Assembly (NCBI GenBank): GCA_002336895.1
Contig: DDFC01000025.1
Span: forward strand, 186,001 to 250,000
DNA length: 64,000 bases
Origin: Verrucomicrobiaceae bacterium UBA1938
GTDB lineage: Bacteria; Verrucomicrobiota; Verrucomicrobiia; Verrucomicrobiales; Verrucomicrobiaceae
Reading direction: 5' to 3'
Made by a program: the position numbers and the translations under genes. The notes under the pieces are model-generated. The model was not told the DNA's origin, searched no databases, and saw nothing but the letters and a program-made list of their open reading frames with translations. Position 1 is the stretch's first letter, and each line of letters begins with the position of its first letter. Below are positions 28,117 through 36,498 of the stretch, piece by piece.

Positions 28117-28821
28117 TTAACGGCCGTAGTGGAAGAACAGGATCGCGATGGGGATGGAGCAGTTGCCGACGAGGACGAGTCCGGCGAAGGCGTAGCCGAG
28201 CTTTTTGAAGAGGGGCTCTGTTTTGTCCGTGGAGACGCCGAGGGTCTGGAAGAGGCTGCTGAAGCCGTGGCTGAGGTGAGTGGAGAGCAGCAGCATGGCG
28301 ATGATGTAGAAGATGGAGGCGGGAGCCCAGGAGAAGCCGGCGATGACCATGCGGTAAACGTCATGGACGGTCTCGCCGTGGAGGGTGGTGTGGTAGGTGC
28401 CGTAGTCGTTGCCCGCGTGGACGGTGAAGTGGAGCAGGTGATAGACGATGAAGGCGAGGAGGGTGAGGCCGCTCCAGATCATGGTGTGGGAGGCCTTGCT
28501 GCTGACCTGGGCCTTGTGCTGGCCGTAGGCGTCTTTGCGGGCGGCGCGGTTGGCCCTGGTGAGCTGGATGGTGGCGACGATGTGGATGCCGACCGCTGCC
28601 AGCAGGCCGAGGCGGGCGATCCAGACGCCGCCGCCGTGCAGGGCGGTCTGGAGCATGTGGCCGTATTCATTGATGGCATCCTTGCCGACGAAGATCAGCA
28701 GGTTGCCGATCATGTGACCGAAGACGAAGCCGATCAGCACGAGGCCGGTGAGGGCGACGAGGAACTTCTTGCCGATGGAGGAGGCGTAAAATCGAGAGAG
28801 GGAGTCAAAAACAGCGCTCAT
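28117..28821 (-). CDS. sdhC: Succinate dehydrogenase cytochrome b558 subunit
   Basis: 234 residues with five predicted membrane helices; anchors complex II and holds haem b and the quinone site. SSIGKKFLVALTGLVLIGFV followed by FGHMIGNL gives the first helix with its haem-ligand-type His. HIVATIQL, LLHFTVHAG and LSTHLSHGFSS place further conserved histidines on helices 2, 3 and 4, consistent with a dihaem b-type subunit. The start at 28821 is chosen because homologues begin a few residues before the SSIGKK helix; in-frame starts at 28836 and 28875 would only add polar residues. Confidence 0.9.
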   Translation of the reverse strand: MSAVFDSLSRFYASSIGKKFLVALTGLVLIGFVFGHMIGNLLIFVGKDAINEYGHMLQTALHGGGVWIARLGLLAAVGIHIVATIQLTRANRAARKDAYGQHKAQVSSKASHTMIWSGLTLLAFIVYHLLHFTVHAGNDYGTYHTTLHGETVHDVYRMVIAGFSWAPASIFYIIAMLLLSTHLSHGFSSLFQTLGVSTDKTEPLFKKLGYAFAGLVLVGNCSIPIAILFFHYGR

Positions 28822-28953
28822 GTGGGAGGTTTTCATCTTGAACATACGCTGCGTATGCGCAAGCCGAGGGTTCAAATTTCCAGCGAAAAGCTGCTGCGAA
28901 CGGGTCTCAATGTTGTTCGCGGCTTCGGCGCGATGCCTATGCGCTTTCTGTGT

Positions 28954-29961
28954 CTATCGCAGAAGAGATTCGGCCAGGGTTTTAAGCTGCTGCCATGATT
29001 CGGGCTTGAGCTTCTGGCTGAGAATGGCCAAGCCGGGCCATTTCGGGCCGCAGCAGCGCAGCAAGGCCACGACCATTTCCCGGGAGATGATTTCGTTCCA
29101 AGGCTTTGAACTCTCGCCATGGCGCAGCACTTCGATCCAAGGCAGTTTGAACTGCTGTGGCAGGGGCAGCACCAAGCGACCGAGCATGGTTTCAAAGTCC
29201 ACCACTCCCACGAGCTGCGTGCGTTCCGCCGTGGGCAGGCGAGGGAATGCACGCTGGGCGAAACGGGCCGCCTGTTCCGGATTCCACGCAGCGAGGGCGA
29301 TGGCGCTGATGACCATGGCGAGCGCCCCGGGCTCGGTGTCGAGGAGCTGTTTCTGGCGGTTCAGAGAGACGCAAAATTCATCCAGCCTTTTGGCATCTCC
29401 CTGCCTGCTCCAGAGATCTGTGACGAGGCGCAGCAGGCGCATTTCGCCGGACTTTAAATGTGCGAGCAACTGGTCGTCGGTACAGGCATCTGCGAGGAGG
29501 GGGATGTTTCCGGCGAAGACCTCGATGAAGAGCAGCCAGCGACTTTCTTTCAGAAGGTCGTGCTGGTCAGCGGCGGCTTCGTAGGCTGCCCAGGCGATGC
29601 GGACTTTCTGCCGAATTTTGGAAGCGACGGCGGCTTGCAGAGCTGCGAGGGCAGCCTGGACGGCGGCGGGGATTTCGGGTGCTGGTGCTGAGACGGGAGG
29701 CGTGGCGGGGTGGCTGGATGCAGGGGCGGCGTCCGGTGCGGGATCGAGCCGGGGAAGCGGAGGGGGAGGAGAGCCGGATTTGAGGTGATTTTGAGCGGCC
29801 TCATAGGCAGCGCGCAGGCGCATGAAGCCTTCAGGATCACGATCAGGGCGGCAGTTTTTGAGCAGGCGTGCGTATGAGCGCTTCACGTCCTGCAGCGAGG
29901 CTGTGCCGGGCTCAAGCTCCAGCACCTTCCAGTGATCATCCGGGGTGTCCTCAGTCTTCAT
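28954..29961 (-). CDS. J-domain protein, probable HscC partner
   Basis: 335 residues from the ATG at 29961. Residues about 8-60 form a J-domain-like helical hairpin (WKVLELEPGTASLQDVKRSY, LRAAYEAA). The catalytic HPD is replaced by RPD (R38-P39-D40), as in the DjlB/DjlC type that serves HscC. A Pro/Ala-rich linker (65-110) leads to a helical repeat-like region with no recognised domain. The start overlaps the hscC stop by 11 nt, indicating coupling. Pairing with HscC is inferred from this overlap and from the known djlB/djlC-hscC link in Escherichia coli. Confidence 0.78.
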   Translation of the reverse strand: MKTEDTPDDHWKVLELEPGTASLQDVKRSYARLLKNCRPDRDPEGFMRLRAAYEAAQNHLKSGSPPPPLPRLDPAPDAAPASSHPATPPVSAPAPEIPAAVQAALAALQAAVASKIRQKVRIAWAAYEAAADQHDLLKESRWLLFIEVFAGNIPLLADACTDDQLLAHLKSGEMRLLRLVTDLWSRQGDAKRLDEFCVSLNRQKQLLDTEPGALAMVISAIALAAWNPEQAARFAQRAFPRLPTAERTQLVGVVDFETMLGRLVLPLPQQFKLPWIEVLRHGESSKPWNEIISREMVVALLRCCGPKWPGLAILSQKLKPESWQQLKTLAESLLR

Positions 29962-31630
29962 TGGAGAAGTAGGGGCGCATGAAGGCATCCAGACGGCTGG
30001 CGGCAGTGGCGATCAGCCTGGCATCCTGGCTGGCGAGTGCCGCCTCGAAGAGATCGAGCTCCTGGCTCAGGCTGTCCCGCAGGACGCCTGTGAGCTCGGC
30101 ATAGAGCCGCTGCGCACGCTCGAGTCTGGCGCGGTTGGCCGGGGCTTCACGAGGATGAACCTTGATGGGGGCGAGCTTGCTCAGAGCCTCGGCTATCTGC
30201 TCCCTGCTCATGGTGCCGGGTCTTTGCTCAAAGACTTCCGTGAGCTTTTTCTGAGTGGTGCGGATGGTGACCTCGACCTCCAGAATGCCATTCATGTCAT
30301 AGGTGAAGCGAACGTCGAACACGCCGCCGTCCTTTTGGTCTGGCGTGCAGCGCAGGCCGGGGATGCGCACCTGGCCGATGAGGTGATTGTCCTTGGTGAG
30401 GCGGCTTTCCCCCTGATAGACTTTGAGCATGGCCTCATCCTGCTGCGGGTGCATGGTGCAGTAGGTGCGGCTGCGGCTGACAGGAACTGTGGTGTTGCGG
30501 TCGAGGATGGGATCAAAGTAACCCGGCTGGACGTGGCCTGGCAGGAGGGCTTTGGAAACCTCCACTCCGAGGGAGTGGGGGCATACGTCTGTGAGGACGA
30601 GGTCTTTGACCGCGGAGCCACCTGCGCAAAGCGCCTGCTGGACGGCAGCTCCCAGGGCGACCACGCGGTCAGGGTCCAGGCTGCGCTGAGGCTGCTGGCC
30701 GAACTCGTGCTCCACCATCTCCTGAACCGCAGGCATGCGGCTGGCACCACCGACGAGCAGCACGGCCTCCACCTGCTTTGGGGTGAGCTGCGAGTCACTC
30801 AGCGCGCGACGCATGGAGGGCCGCAGGCGTGCGGTGATGTGCCTGGTGGCCTCAATGAAGTCACTGCGGGTCACCGGTGCTGTCTTATCTCCGAGTGGCA
30901 GATCGACCTTGTCTTCCTCAGTGAGCCTGCGTTTCAAATGCTCCAAGGTGTTGCGCCATTTCATCTCCTGGTCCTTCGGAGGTGTGTAGCCGAGCTCCTT
31001 GGCCACCCATGCGGCAAAGGCGTCTGTGTAATCTTCTCCACCCAGGCGGCCGTCTCCAGAAGAGGCTTTGACCTCCACCACGCCTTCAAAGCATTCGAGT
31101 ACCGTGACGTCAAAGGTGCCGCCGCCAAGATCAAAGACCATGAGCGTGCTGAGATCGTCCTGACGATTGTATCCGTAGGCGAGTGCGGCTGCCGTCGGCT
31201 CATTGAGCAGGCGCTCCACTTTGAGTCCTGCGATCTTGGCCGCGTCCACCGTGGCCTGCCTCTGCTGGTCATGGAAGTAAGCTGGAACGGTGATGACAGC
31301 GGAGTCCACCTCATGCCCAAGGTGAAGCTCGGCGATGCGCTTCATCTCCCGCAGCACGAGGGCGGAGCACTCCACGGGAGACCAACGTCTGCCGCCGAAC
31401 TGATAGCCGGCGGTGGTGCCCATGTCTCTTTTGAAGAAGGCGCGGCCAGACTCCGGGGAGGAGATGAGGCGATCCCGCGCGGCGCGCCCGACGAGCAGGG
31501 TGCCGTCCTCAGCCACGGCGACAACAGAGGGCGTCAAATCCTGGCCCAATTCGTTTGGAAGAATGCGAGGTCCGTTCTCATCACATACGGCCACCAGACT
31601 GTTCGTTGTTCCGAGATCAATGCCAATCAT
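29951..31630 (-). CDS. hscC: Hsp70-family chaperone HscC
   Basis: 559 residues, close to Escherichia coli HscC (about 556) and shorter than DnaK because the C-terminal lid is reduced. ATPase motifs are complete: IGIDLGTTNSLVAV, the phosphate-2 segment VFDLGGGTFDVTVLE, the NEPTAAALAYG connector and VLLVGGASRMPAVQ. The substrate domain (LTDVCPHSLGVEV) follows. Specialised Hsp70s of this type act with a non-canonical J-protein and generally do not need GrpE. It follows the thiolase gene by 47 nt on the same strand, and the J-protein gene overlaps its end. Confidence 0.93.
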   Translation of the reverse strand: MIGIDLGTTNSLVAVCDENGPRILPNELGQDLTPSVVAVAEDGTLLVGRAARDRLISSPESGRAFFKRDMGTTAGYQFGGRRWSPVECSALVLREMKRIAELHLGHEVDSAVITVPAYFHDQQRQATVDAAKIAGLKVERLLNEPTAAALAYGYNRQDDLSTLMVFDLGGGTFDVTVLECFEGVVEVKASSGDGRLGGEDYTDAFAAWVAKELGYTPPKDQEMKWRNTLEHLKRRLTEEDKVDLPLGDKTAPVTRSDFIEATRHITARLRPSMRRALSDSQLTPKQVEAVLLVGGASRMPAVQEMVEHEFGQQPQRSLDPDRVVALGAAVQQALCAGGSAVKDLVLTDVCPHSLGVEVSKALLPGHVQPGYFDPILDRNTTVPVSRSRTYCTMHPQQDEAMLKVYQGESRLTKDNHLIGQVRIPGLRCTPDQKDGGVFDVRFTYDMNGILEVEVTIRTTQKKLTEVFEQRPGTMSREQIAEALSKLAPIKVHPREAPANRARLERAQRLYAELTGVLRDSLSQELDLFEAALASQDARLIATAASRLDAFMRPYFSNED

Positions 31631-31677
31631 GCAGGGGTTCTTTTATGCCGATGCAGGCAGAATTGGCGAATGCTTTG

Positions 31678-32823
31678 TTATTTTTCCCTCTCGATGGCCA
31701 GGGCAATGCCCATGCCGCCGCCGATGCAGAGGGAGGCGATGCCGCGGCGGAGGTGGTTGTCCTCCATGTGGTGGAGGAGGGTGACGAGGACACGGGTGCC
31801 GCTGGCGCCGATGGGGTGGCCGAGGGCGATGGCGCCGCCGCGTGGGTTGAGCTTGGCGGTGTCGAGGCTGAGTTCCTTGACGCAGCCGAGGGCCTGGACG
31901 GCGAAAGCTTCATTGATTTCGATGGCGTCCACTTCGTTGAGAGCCCAGCCGGTGAGGGTGCAGAGTTTGCGGATGGCACCGACGGGGCCGAGGCCCATGA
32001 GTGCGGGATCGCAACCGACGGCGGCGCTGGCGATGATGCGGGCGCGGGGTGTGAGGCCGTGACGGGAGACGGCGTCTGCGCTGGCGAGGAGGGCAAAAGC
32101 TGCGCCGTCATTGATGCCGGAGGCGTTGCCTGCGGTGACGGTGCCGTCTTTGCGGAAGGCGGGCTTGAGTTTGGCGAGGGATTCGACGGTGGTGTCGGCA
32201 CGTGGGTGTTCGTCTTCGGTGAGGTCGCCTGCGGGGATGATCTCGCGTTTGAAGGCGGCGCGACTTGCGGCGGCGTGGATCTGGCTAAGCACTGAGAAGA
32301 GATCCTGCTCCTGACGTGATATGTCATGTTTATCAGCGATGCGTTCGGCGGTTTCGCCCATGCCGATTTTGAGCAAGGGGTCGGTGAGGCCATCGACGAA
32401 CATGGCGTCCTGGAGGGAGGAGTCGCCGAGCTTTTTGCCGAAGCGGAGATCGGTGGCGTAGTGGGGGGCTCGGCTCATGGATTCGACACCACCGGCGAGG
32501 ACGAGGTCGTTTTCGCCCGAGCGGATGGAGTCGGCGGCGAGGGCGACGGCTTTGAGGGAGGAGCCGCAGGCCATGTTGACGGTGTAGGCGGGTACGTGTT
32601 CTGTTTGCCCAAGTTTGAGCAGAATCTGACGTGCGACATTCATACCGCTGCCCGCTTGAAGAACCTGGCCGACGATGACTTGATCCAGTTTTTCGCGAAG
32701 CTCCCAGGGCATGATTGCGTCTGCAACGATAAAGCCGAGATCTGCGGCGGAGAGGTCTTTAAGGCCGCCGCCGAAACGGCCGATGGGGGTGCGGCGGGCG
32801 TCGATGATGTAAACGGGGGACAT
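31678..32823 (-). CDS. Acetyl-CoA C-acetyltransferase (thiolase)
   Basis: 381 residues. Condenses two acetyl-CoA or splits acetoacetyl-CoA. The acyl-accepting Cys86 is in NMACGSS. NEAFAVQALG, GGAIALGHPIGASG (catalytic His) and CIGGGMGIAL (second Cys) are all intact, with GGVESMSRAPH in the loop domain. Length and motifs fit biosynthetic or degradative tetrameric thiolases. It lies downstream of the CoA-transferase and SDR genes on the same strand, which suggests interconversion of 3-hydroxybutyrate or acetoacetate with acetyl-CoA. The 449-nt repeat-bearing gap before it makes a single transcript uncertain. Confidence 0.93.
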   Translation of the reverse strand: MSPVYIIDARRTPIGRFGGGLKDLSAADLGFIVADAIMPWELREKLDQVIVGQVLQAGSGMNVARQILLKLGQTEHVPAYTVNMACGSSLKAVALAADSIRSGENDLVLAGGVESMSRAPHYATDLRFGKKLGDSSLQDAMFVDGLTDPLLKIGMGETAERIADKHDISRQEQDLFSVLSQIHAAASRAAFKREIIPAGDLTEDEHPRADTTVESLAKLKPAFRKDGTVTAGNASGINDGAAFALLASADAVSRHGLTPRARIIASAAVGCDPALMGLGPVGAIRKLCTLTGWALNEVDAIEINEAFAVQALGCVKELSLDTAKLNPRGGAIALGHPIGASGTRVLVTLLHHMEDNHLRRGIASLCIGGGMGIALAIEREK

Positions 32824-33028
32824 GGGGAAGGGGAAAGTTACAGGTTTAAAGTTTGAAGTTTAAAGTTCTTTGGGCGCGGGGCGGGGGAGGAGTGGGGGCA
32901 ACGTGAATGGCCGGAAGGAGAGATATTGGACGAGGTTGGGGGAACGGCGTTTTCAGCATGCGCTGGGACGTGAGTGCTGGCATCGCTACGCGATGCGAGT
33001 GCGTTTGAGGAGGCCGATGGGCGGTAAC

Positions 33029-33082
33029 GAGGGGTGTCGCTTCGCTCAACCCCTCGCTACAGGCTTTGATGGCTGCGCCATC
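33029..33082. repeat. Two-hairpin element, copy f
   Basis: Hairpin 1 GAGGGGT / ACCCCTC (33029-33035 with 33049-33055), then a 12-nt linker, then hairpin 2 GATGGC-TGC-GCCATC (33068-33082). Sequence is unlike copies a-d, but the layout matches. Confidence 0.72.
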
Positions 33083-33134
33083 AGCGGAAGGTGGTGTGTG
33101 GGTAAATGAATGATCACAGTACGACGAACGCCGA

Positions 33135-33228
33135 TTTGCCAAGTTGTCTGGCTGCGAGGGGACTCGTGCGACATGGTGTTTGCCGTGCGCTGATGGACGG
33201 GCGGGCTGTCGCCACACCCATCCTACGA
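33135..33228. repeat. GCGCGCTGGTGG repeat, copy c
   Basis: Matches 24841-24934 closely, including GGACGGG (33195-33201) and CCCATCC (33217-33223). Confidence 0.8.
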
Positions 33229-33272
33229 TCTGGTATGGTGCCATGCTTTATTTTACGAATTCGGTGAAGCCG

Positions 33273-34721
33273 TTATTGGGGCATGTCTATGAGAGGGGTG
33301 AATTGCATGTGGGCGAGGATGTCGGTCTGGAGATCGAGGCCGGGGGTGATTTCGATGAGGCGGAGGCCGTGGGGGGTGAGCTCAAAGACGGCGCGCTCGG
33401 TGACGTAGAGGACCTGCTGGCCACGGGCGAGAGCGGAGGGACCGTGGAAGCAGACGTGCTGGATCTTATTGACGAATTTGGCGTTTCCTTTGGCCTGCAG
33501 GGTACAGCAGAAGACGAGGCGGCGGGCGCACTGGGCGATGTTTACGAAGCCGCCGACTCCGGCGAAGCGGTCGGCGAAACTGGCGACATTGACGCTGCCC
33601 TGGGCATCGATTTCGACGGCGCCGAGAACGCCGATGTCGAGGCCGCCTCCGTCGTAATAGTCGAACTGGGAAGGCTGGTCGATGATGGCCTCGGGGAAGT
33701 GGCTGCAGCCGAAGCTGAGGCCGGAGGCGGGGACGCCGCCGGTGGGGCCGCTCTCGACGGTGAGGGTGAACTCGTGGAGGCGACCGGTTTCGGCGGCGAC
33801 CATGGCGACGGCTTCGGGGAGGCCGATGCCGAGATTGACGATGTCTCCTTTGCGCACCTCCTGGAGGGCGCGTGCGCCGATGCGTTTGCGATCGGACTCG
33901 GGCATGACGGGGAGAGTGAAGGAGCCGTCGCTGGTGACGACGAAGTCCTCAATAAAAGCTTCGCCGAAAGTCTGATCGTGATGGAGGCCGCCGGAGGTGA
34001 CGATGTAGTCCACGAGGAGGCCGGGGACGCGGACGGATTTGGGATCTGGGATCTGATCGACGACGGACTCGACCTGGGCGATGACGATGCCTCCGTGGTT
34101 TTTGGCGGCCTGAGCCATGGGGAGGAGCTCGCTGATGATGCCCTCGCACTCCATGCTGAGATTTCCGCGAGGGTCGGCGTAGGTGGCGCGGATGAGGGCG
34201 ACGTGGATGGGGATGGGCTTGTAGCGGAGCCAGGTGTCGCCATCGAGCTGGACGCGCTCGACGAGGGGTTCGGTGGTGCGTGCATTGAGCATGCCGCCGC
34301 CGTGGATGGGATCGATGAAGGTATGGAGCCCTACCTTGGTGAAGAGGCCGGGGCGTTTGGCGGCGATCTCGCGGGTGAGGACGGAGAGGACTCCCTGGGG
34401 GAGATTGTAGGCCTCGACTTTGTTGGCGAGGGCGAGTGTGCCGAGCTTTGGCGCGAGATTCCAGTGGCCGCCGACGATGCGCCGGAGCATGCCTGCGTGG
34501 GCGAGGTGATTGAGGCCGCGCTCGCCGCGGTCTCCCTGGCCTGCGCAGTAGTAGAGGGTGAGATCGGTGGGCGTGCCGGTCTGGAGGAAGCGGCGCTCAA
34601 GCGCGAGGGTGAGGAGCTCGGGGTGGCCGGAGCCGACGAAGCCGCTGATGGTGATGGTGGAGCCGCTGGGAATGGCGGCGATGGCTTCGTCAGCGCTGGC
34701 GAGGATGGCGGGTGCGCGCAT
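33273..34721 (-). CDS. Family I CoA-transferase, fused alpha-beta (YdiF-like)
   Basis: 482 residues with both CoA-transferase halves in one chain. The N-terminal half has SGFVGSGHPELL and the glycine-rich CAGQGDRGERGLNH loop. The C-terminal half carries the catalytic glutamate E323 in LTVESGPTGGVP, the pattern of acetate/propionate CoA-transferases such as YdiF. It probably swaps CoA between acetyl- or succinyl-CoA and a short-chain acid such as acetoacetate or 3-hydroxybutyrate. It lies between an SDR gene upstream and a thiolase downstream on the same strand. Confidence 0.9.
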   Translation of the reverse strand: MRAPAILASADEAIAAIPSGSTITISGFVGSGHPELLTLALERRFLQTGTPTDLTLYYCAGQGDRGERGLNHLAHAGMLRRIVGGHWNLAPKLGTLALANKVEAYNLPQGVLSVLTREIAAKRPGLFTKVGLHTFIDPIHGGGMLNARTTEPLVERVQLDGDTWLRYKPIPIHVALIRATYADPRGNLSMECEGIISELLPMAQAAKNHGGIVIAQVESVVDQIPDPKSVRVPGLLVDYIVTSGGLHHDQTFGEAFIEDFVVTSDGSFTLPVMPESDRKRIGARALQEVRKGDIVNLGIGLPEAVAMVAAETGRLHEFTLTVESGPTGGVPASGLSFGCSHFPEAIIDQPSQFDYYDGGGLDIGVLGAVEIDAQGSVNVASFADRFAGVGGFVNIAQCARRLVFCCTLQAKGNAKFVNKIQHVCFHGPSALARGQQVLYVTERAVFELTPHGLRLIEITPGLDLQTDILAHMQFTPLIDMPQ

Positions 34722-34758
34722 GTTTCAGTGGCTGCGGAGGCTGGGGGGGACCGGATTT

Positions 34759-34794
34759 AACACCGCGAGAGATTAGAAGACCGCAGAGATGAGG
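34759..34794. repeat. CCGCAGAG element, copy 3
   Basis: AACACCGCGAGAGATTAGAA followed by GACCGCAGAGATGAGG. A diverged member of the family at 20125, 20314 and 34841; it sits about 35 bp upstream of the CoA-transferase start. Confidence 0.55.
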
Positions 34795-34840
34795 TTTTCA
34801 TTCTGGGGTGGGTGATGAGGATGTGCTGGGGGGGCGGAGG

Positions 34841-34880
34841 TTGCACCGCAGAGATTGGAAAAACGCAGAGATGGGGTGAG
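34841..34880. repeat. CCGCAGAG element, copy 4
   Basis: TTGCACCGCAGAGATTGG followed by AAAAACGCAGAGATGG, nearly identical to 20314-20349 some 14.5 kb away. Confidence 0.65.
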
Positions 34881-34888
34881 GGGCGCCG

Positions 34889-34942
34889 GGAAGAGGAAGA
34901 GGAAGAGGAAGAGGAAGAGGAAGAGGAAGAGGAAGAGGAAGA
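34889..34942. repeat. Hexanucleotide microsatellite (GGAAGA)9
   Basis: Nine perfect tandem copies of GGAAGA (54 bp), starting 8 bp past the CCGCAGAG element and ending 11 bp beyond the SDR stop codon. It is non-coding in the annotated frames. Such tracts are prone to slippage. Confidence 0.97.
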
Positions 34943-34953
34943 TTGGCGGGGGA

Positions 34954-35712
34954 TCAGCCGCGCCAGCCGCCGTTGATTTCGATGGTCTGGCCGGTGACGT
35001 AGGATGCGAGGGGGGAGCAGAGGAAGAGGACGACATTGGCGACTTCCTCGGTGGTGCCGAAGCGGGCGAGGGGGACGTTTTTGAGCATCTCGGCACGGAC
35101 GGCTTCGGGGATGGTGGCGGCCATGGAGGTGTCGATGACGCCGGGGGCGATGGCGTTGGCGCGGATATGCTTGCGGGCGGCCTCGCGGCTGAGGACGCGC
35201 ATCATGGCCTGGACGCCGGACTTGGCGGCGGCGTAGTTGGCCTGGCCGAAGAAGCCCTGGATGGCGGCGATGCTGCCAAAGCTGACGATGGCGCCGTGGT
35301 CGCGCATGATTTCGAGGGCGAATTTGCAGCAGTAGAAGACGCCGGAGAGATTGACATCGATGACGGCATCCCATTCATCGAGGCCCATCTTGGCGATGGT
35401 GCGGTCTTTGATGATGGCGGCGTTGTTGACGAGGTAGTCGAGGCCGCCATGGCGGGCCTGGATCTCTCCCATCATGGCCTGGACTTGATCGGGCTGGGAG
35501 ACATCTGCAGGCATGACGCAGGCGCTGTCTGTGCGGAGGAGATTGAGCTCGCCGGCGAGGGCCTGTGCGTCTGCGGTGGTGCCGGGAGTGCCGAGGTGAT
35601 TGAGGACGACGGTGGCGCCTGCGCGATGGAAGGTGCGGGCCACCTGGGAGCCGATGCCCTGAGATGCGCCGGTGATGAGGGCGACTTTTCCTTTAAGGTC
35701 GATGGAAATCAT
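34954..35712 (-). CDS. Short-chain dehydrogenase, FabG/PhaB-like
   Basis: 252 residues, classical SDR. NAD(P) motif TGASQGIG (14-21), NNAA at 96-99, catalytic N121, S147, Y160 and K164 (YAAAK), and NAIAPGVIDT. IIKDRTIAKMGLDEWDAVIDV closely resembles acetoacetyl-CoA and 3-oxoacyl-ACP reductases. With a CoA-transferase and a thiolase downstream, a role in 3-hydroxybutyryl or acetoacetyl metabolism is more likely than bulk fatty acid synthesis, but no acyl carrier protein or PHA synthase gene is present to settle this. Confidence 0.88.
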   Translation of the reverse strand: MISIDLKGKVALITGASQGIGSQVARTFHRAGATVVLNHLGTPGTTADAQALAGELNLLRTDSACVMPADVSQPDQVQAMMGEIQARHGGLDYLVNNAAIIKDRTIAKMGLDEWDAVIDVNLSGVFYCCKFALEIMRDHGAIVSFGSIAAIQGFFGQANYAAAKSGVQAMMRVLSREAARKHIRANAIAPGVIDTSMAATIPEAVRAEMLKNVPLARFGTTEEVANVVLFLCSPLASYVTGQTIEINGGWRG

Positions 35713-35805
35713 GGTGTGGTTTTATGAGACGGTGCGCGGCACATCAAGCTTTCCTCCACACTGAGGATCATTTGCCACGCCGGGGAGCCTGTGGCATAGG
35801 CCGGG

Positions 35806-36183
35806 ATGGTCAAAAAACTCCTCCACACCCGCTACCGGGTGAACGATCTCGAAAAAACGATCAACTTCTACACCCAGGTGCTGGGGCTGAAGGAGGTGCG
35901 CAGGCACAAGTCGCCACGTGGGTCTGAGCTGGTGTTTCTGCAGACACCGAACAGCGACGAGCTGATCGAGATCTGCAGTTATCCGGCGAGCGGAGCGGTG
36001 ACGTTTTGCAGCGACCTGACGCATCTGGCGTTTGAGGTGGAGAGCATCGAGGAATTTGCCAAGCATGCGGCGGCGCTGGGGTATCCGCTTTCGGATGGAC
36101 CCACGCCGAGCTCGAGCGGGGTGTTTGCGTTTATTGACGCGCCAGAGGGGTATGAGATAGAACTGATCGAATACCGCAAATAA
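35806..36183 (+). CDS. gloA: Lactoylglutathione lyase (glyoxalase I), VOC fold
   Basis: 125 residues with two betaalphabetabetabeta modules. HTRYRVNDLEKTINFYTQVLGL is the first module with a metal His at residue 7, ELIEIC gives an acidic ligand, DLTHLAFEVESI the second His, and GYEIELIEYRK the C-terminal Glu. The length (usually 125-140) and motif order fit glyoxalase I, which isomerises the methylglyoxal hemithioacetal. A related VOC enzyme using another thiol is possible. It starts a plus-strand group and ends 18 nt before the brnT-like gene. Confidence 0.85.
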   Translation: MVKKLLHTRYRVNDLEKTINFYTQVLGLKEVRRHKSPRGSELVFLQTPNSDELIEICSYPASGAVTFCSDLTHLAFEVESIEEFAKHAAALGYPLSDGPTPSSSGVFAFIDAPEGYEIELIEYRK

Positions 36184-36201
36184 ATCCGTATTATTCGCCT
36201 C

Positions 36202-36480
36202 ATGGACTTTGACTGGATCGGCGCCGCCTTTGACCTCTCCAAGCTGCCTCCCAAGGACATTGAGGAGTCGTTTGAGGACCCGTTTTCCATCAAGCTGCTG
36301 CCGGACGGGCAGCATGAGAGCGCGGAAGCCCGGTACTACAACCTGGGCAAGTCGCTGCAGGGGAAGCCGGTGTTCAGCGTGTTCTGGACGGACGGCAAGC
36401 ACTACCGGGTGATCTTTGCGCGCGTGATGTCGCCCTCCGAGCATGATTTCTTTGAACGCAAGAAGGCGGAAGACCTTTGA
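36202..36480 (+). CDS. brnT: BrnT-like type II toxin
   Basis: 92 residues. The N-terminus MDFDWIGAAF and the ESFEDPFSIKLLPDG segment followed by RYYNLGKSLQG and VFSVFWTDGKHYRVIFARVM match the BrnT RNase-fold family (RelE-like), which normally has 'E.R....G.......VVF......RIISAR'. BrnT cleaves RNA and is blocked by BrnA encoded just downstream. The conserved basic residue of the final strand (FARVMSPSEHDFFERK) is retained. It is followed after 18 nt by the CopG-type antitoxin, the standard toxin-first order. Confidence 0.8.
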   Translation: MDFDWIGAAFDLSKLPPKDIEESFEDPFSIKLLPDGQHESAEARYYNLGKSLQGKPVFSVFWTDGKHYRVIFARVMSPSEHDFFERKKAEDL

Positions 36481-36498
36481 TTTTCACCCAGACCCGAC

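Larger units (their letters stand above)
32824..33272. other. Gene-free spacer with dispersed repeats
   Basis: No gene. It contains a two-hairpin element (33029-33082) and a copy of the GCGCGCTGATGG repeat (33135-33228). The region nearest the thiolase start (32835-32875) is a short TTTAAAGTTTGAAGTTTAAA imperfect tandem. Confidence 0.75.

Noticed and set aside
29945..32062. 705-codon plus-strand open frame across hscC and the thiolase
   Set aside because: Spans two genuine minus-strand genes with complete motifs; no own domain.
34889..34942. Possible CRISPR fragment
   Set aside because: It is a simple GGAAGA microsatellite without spacers.
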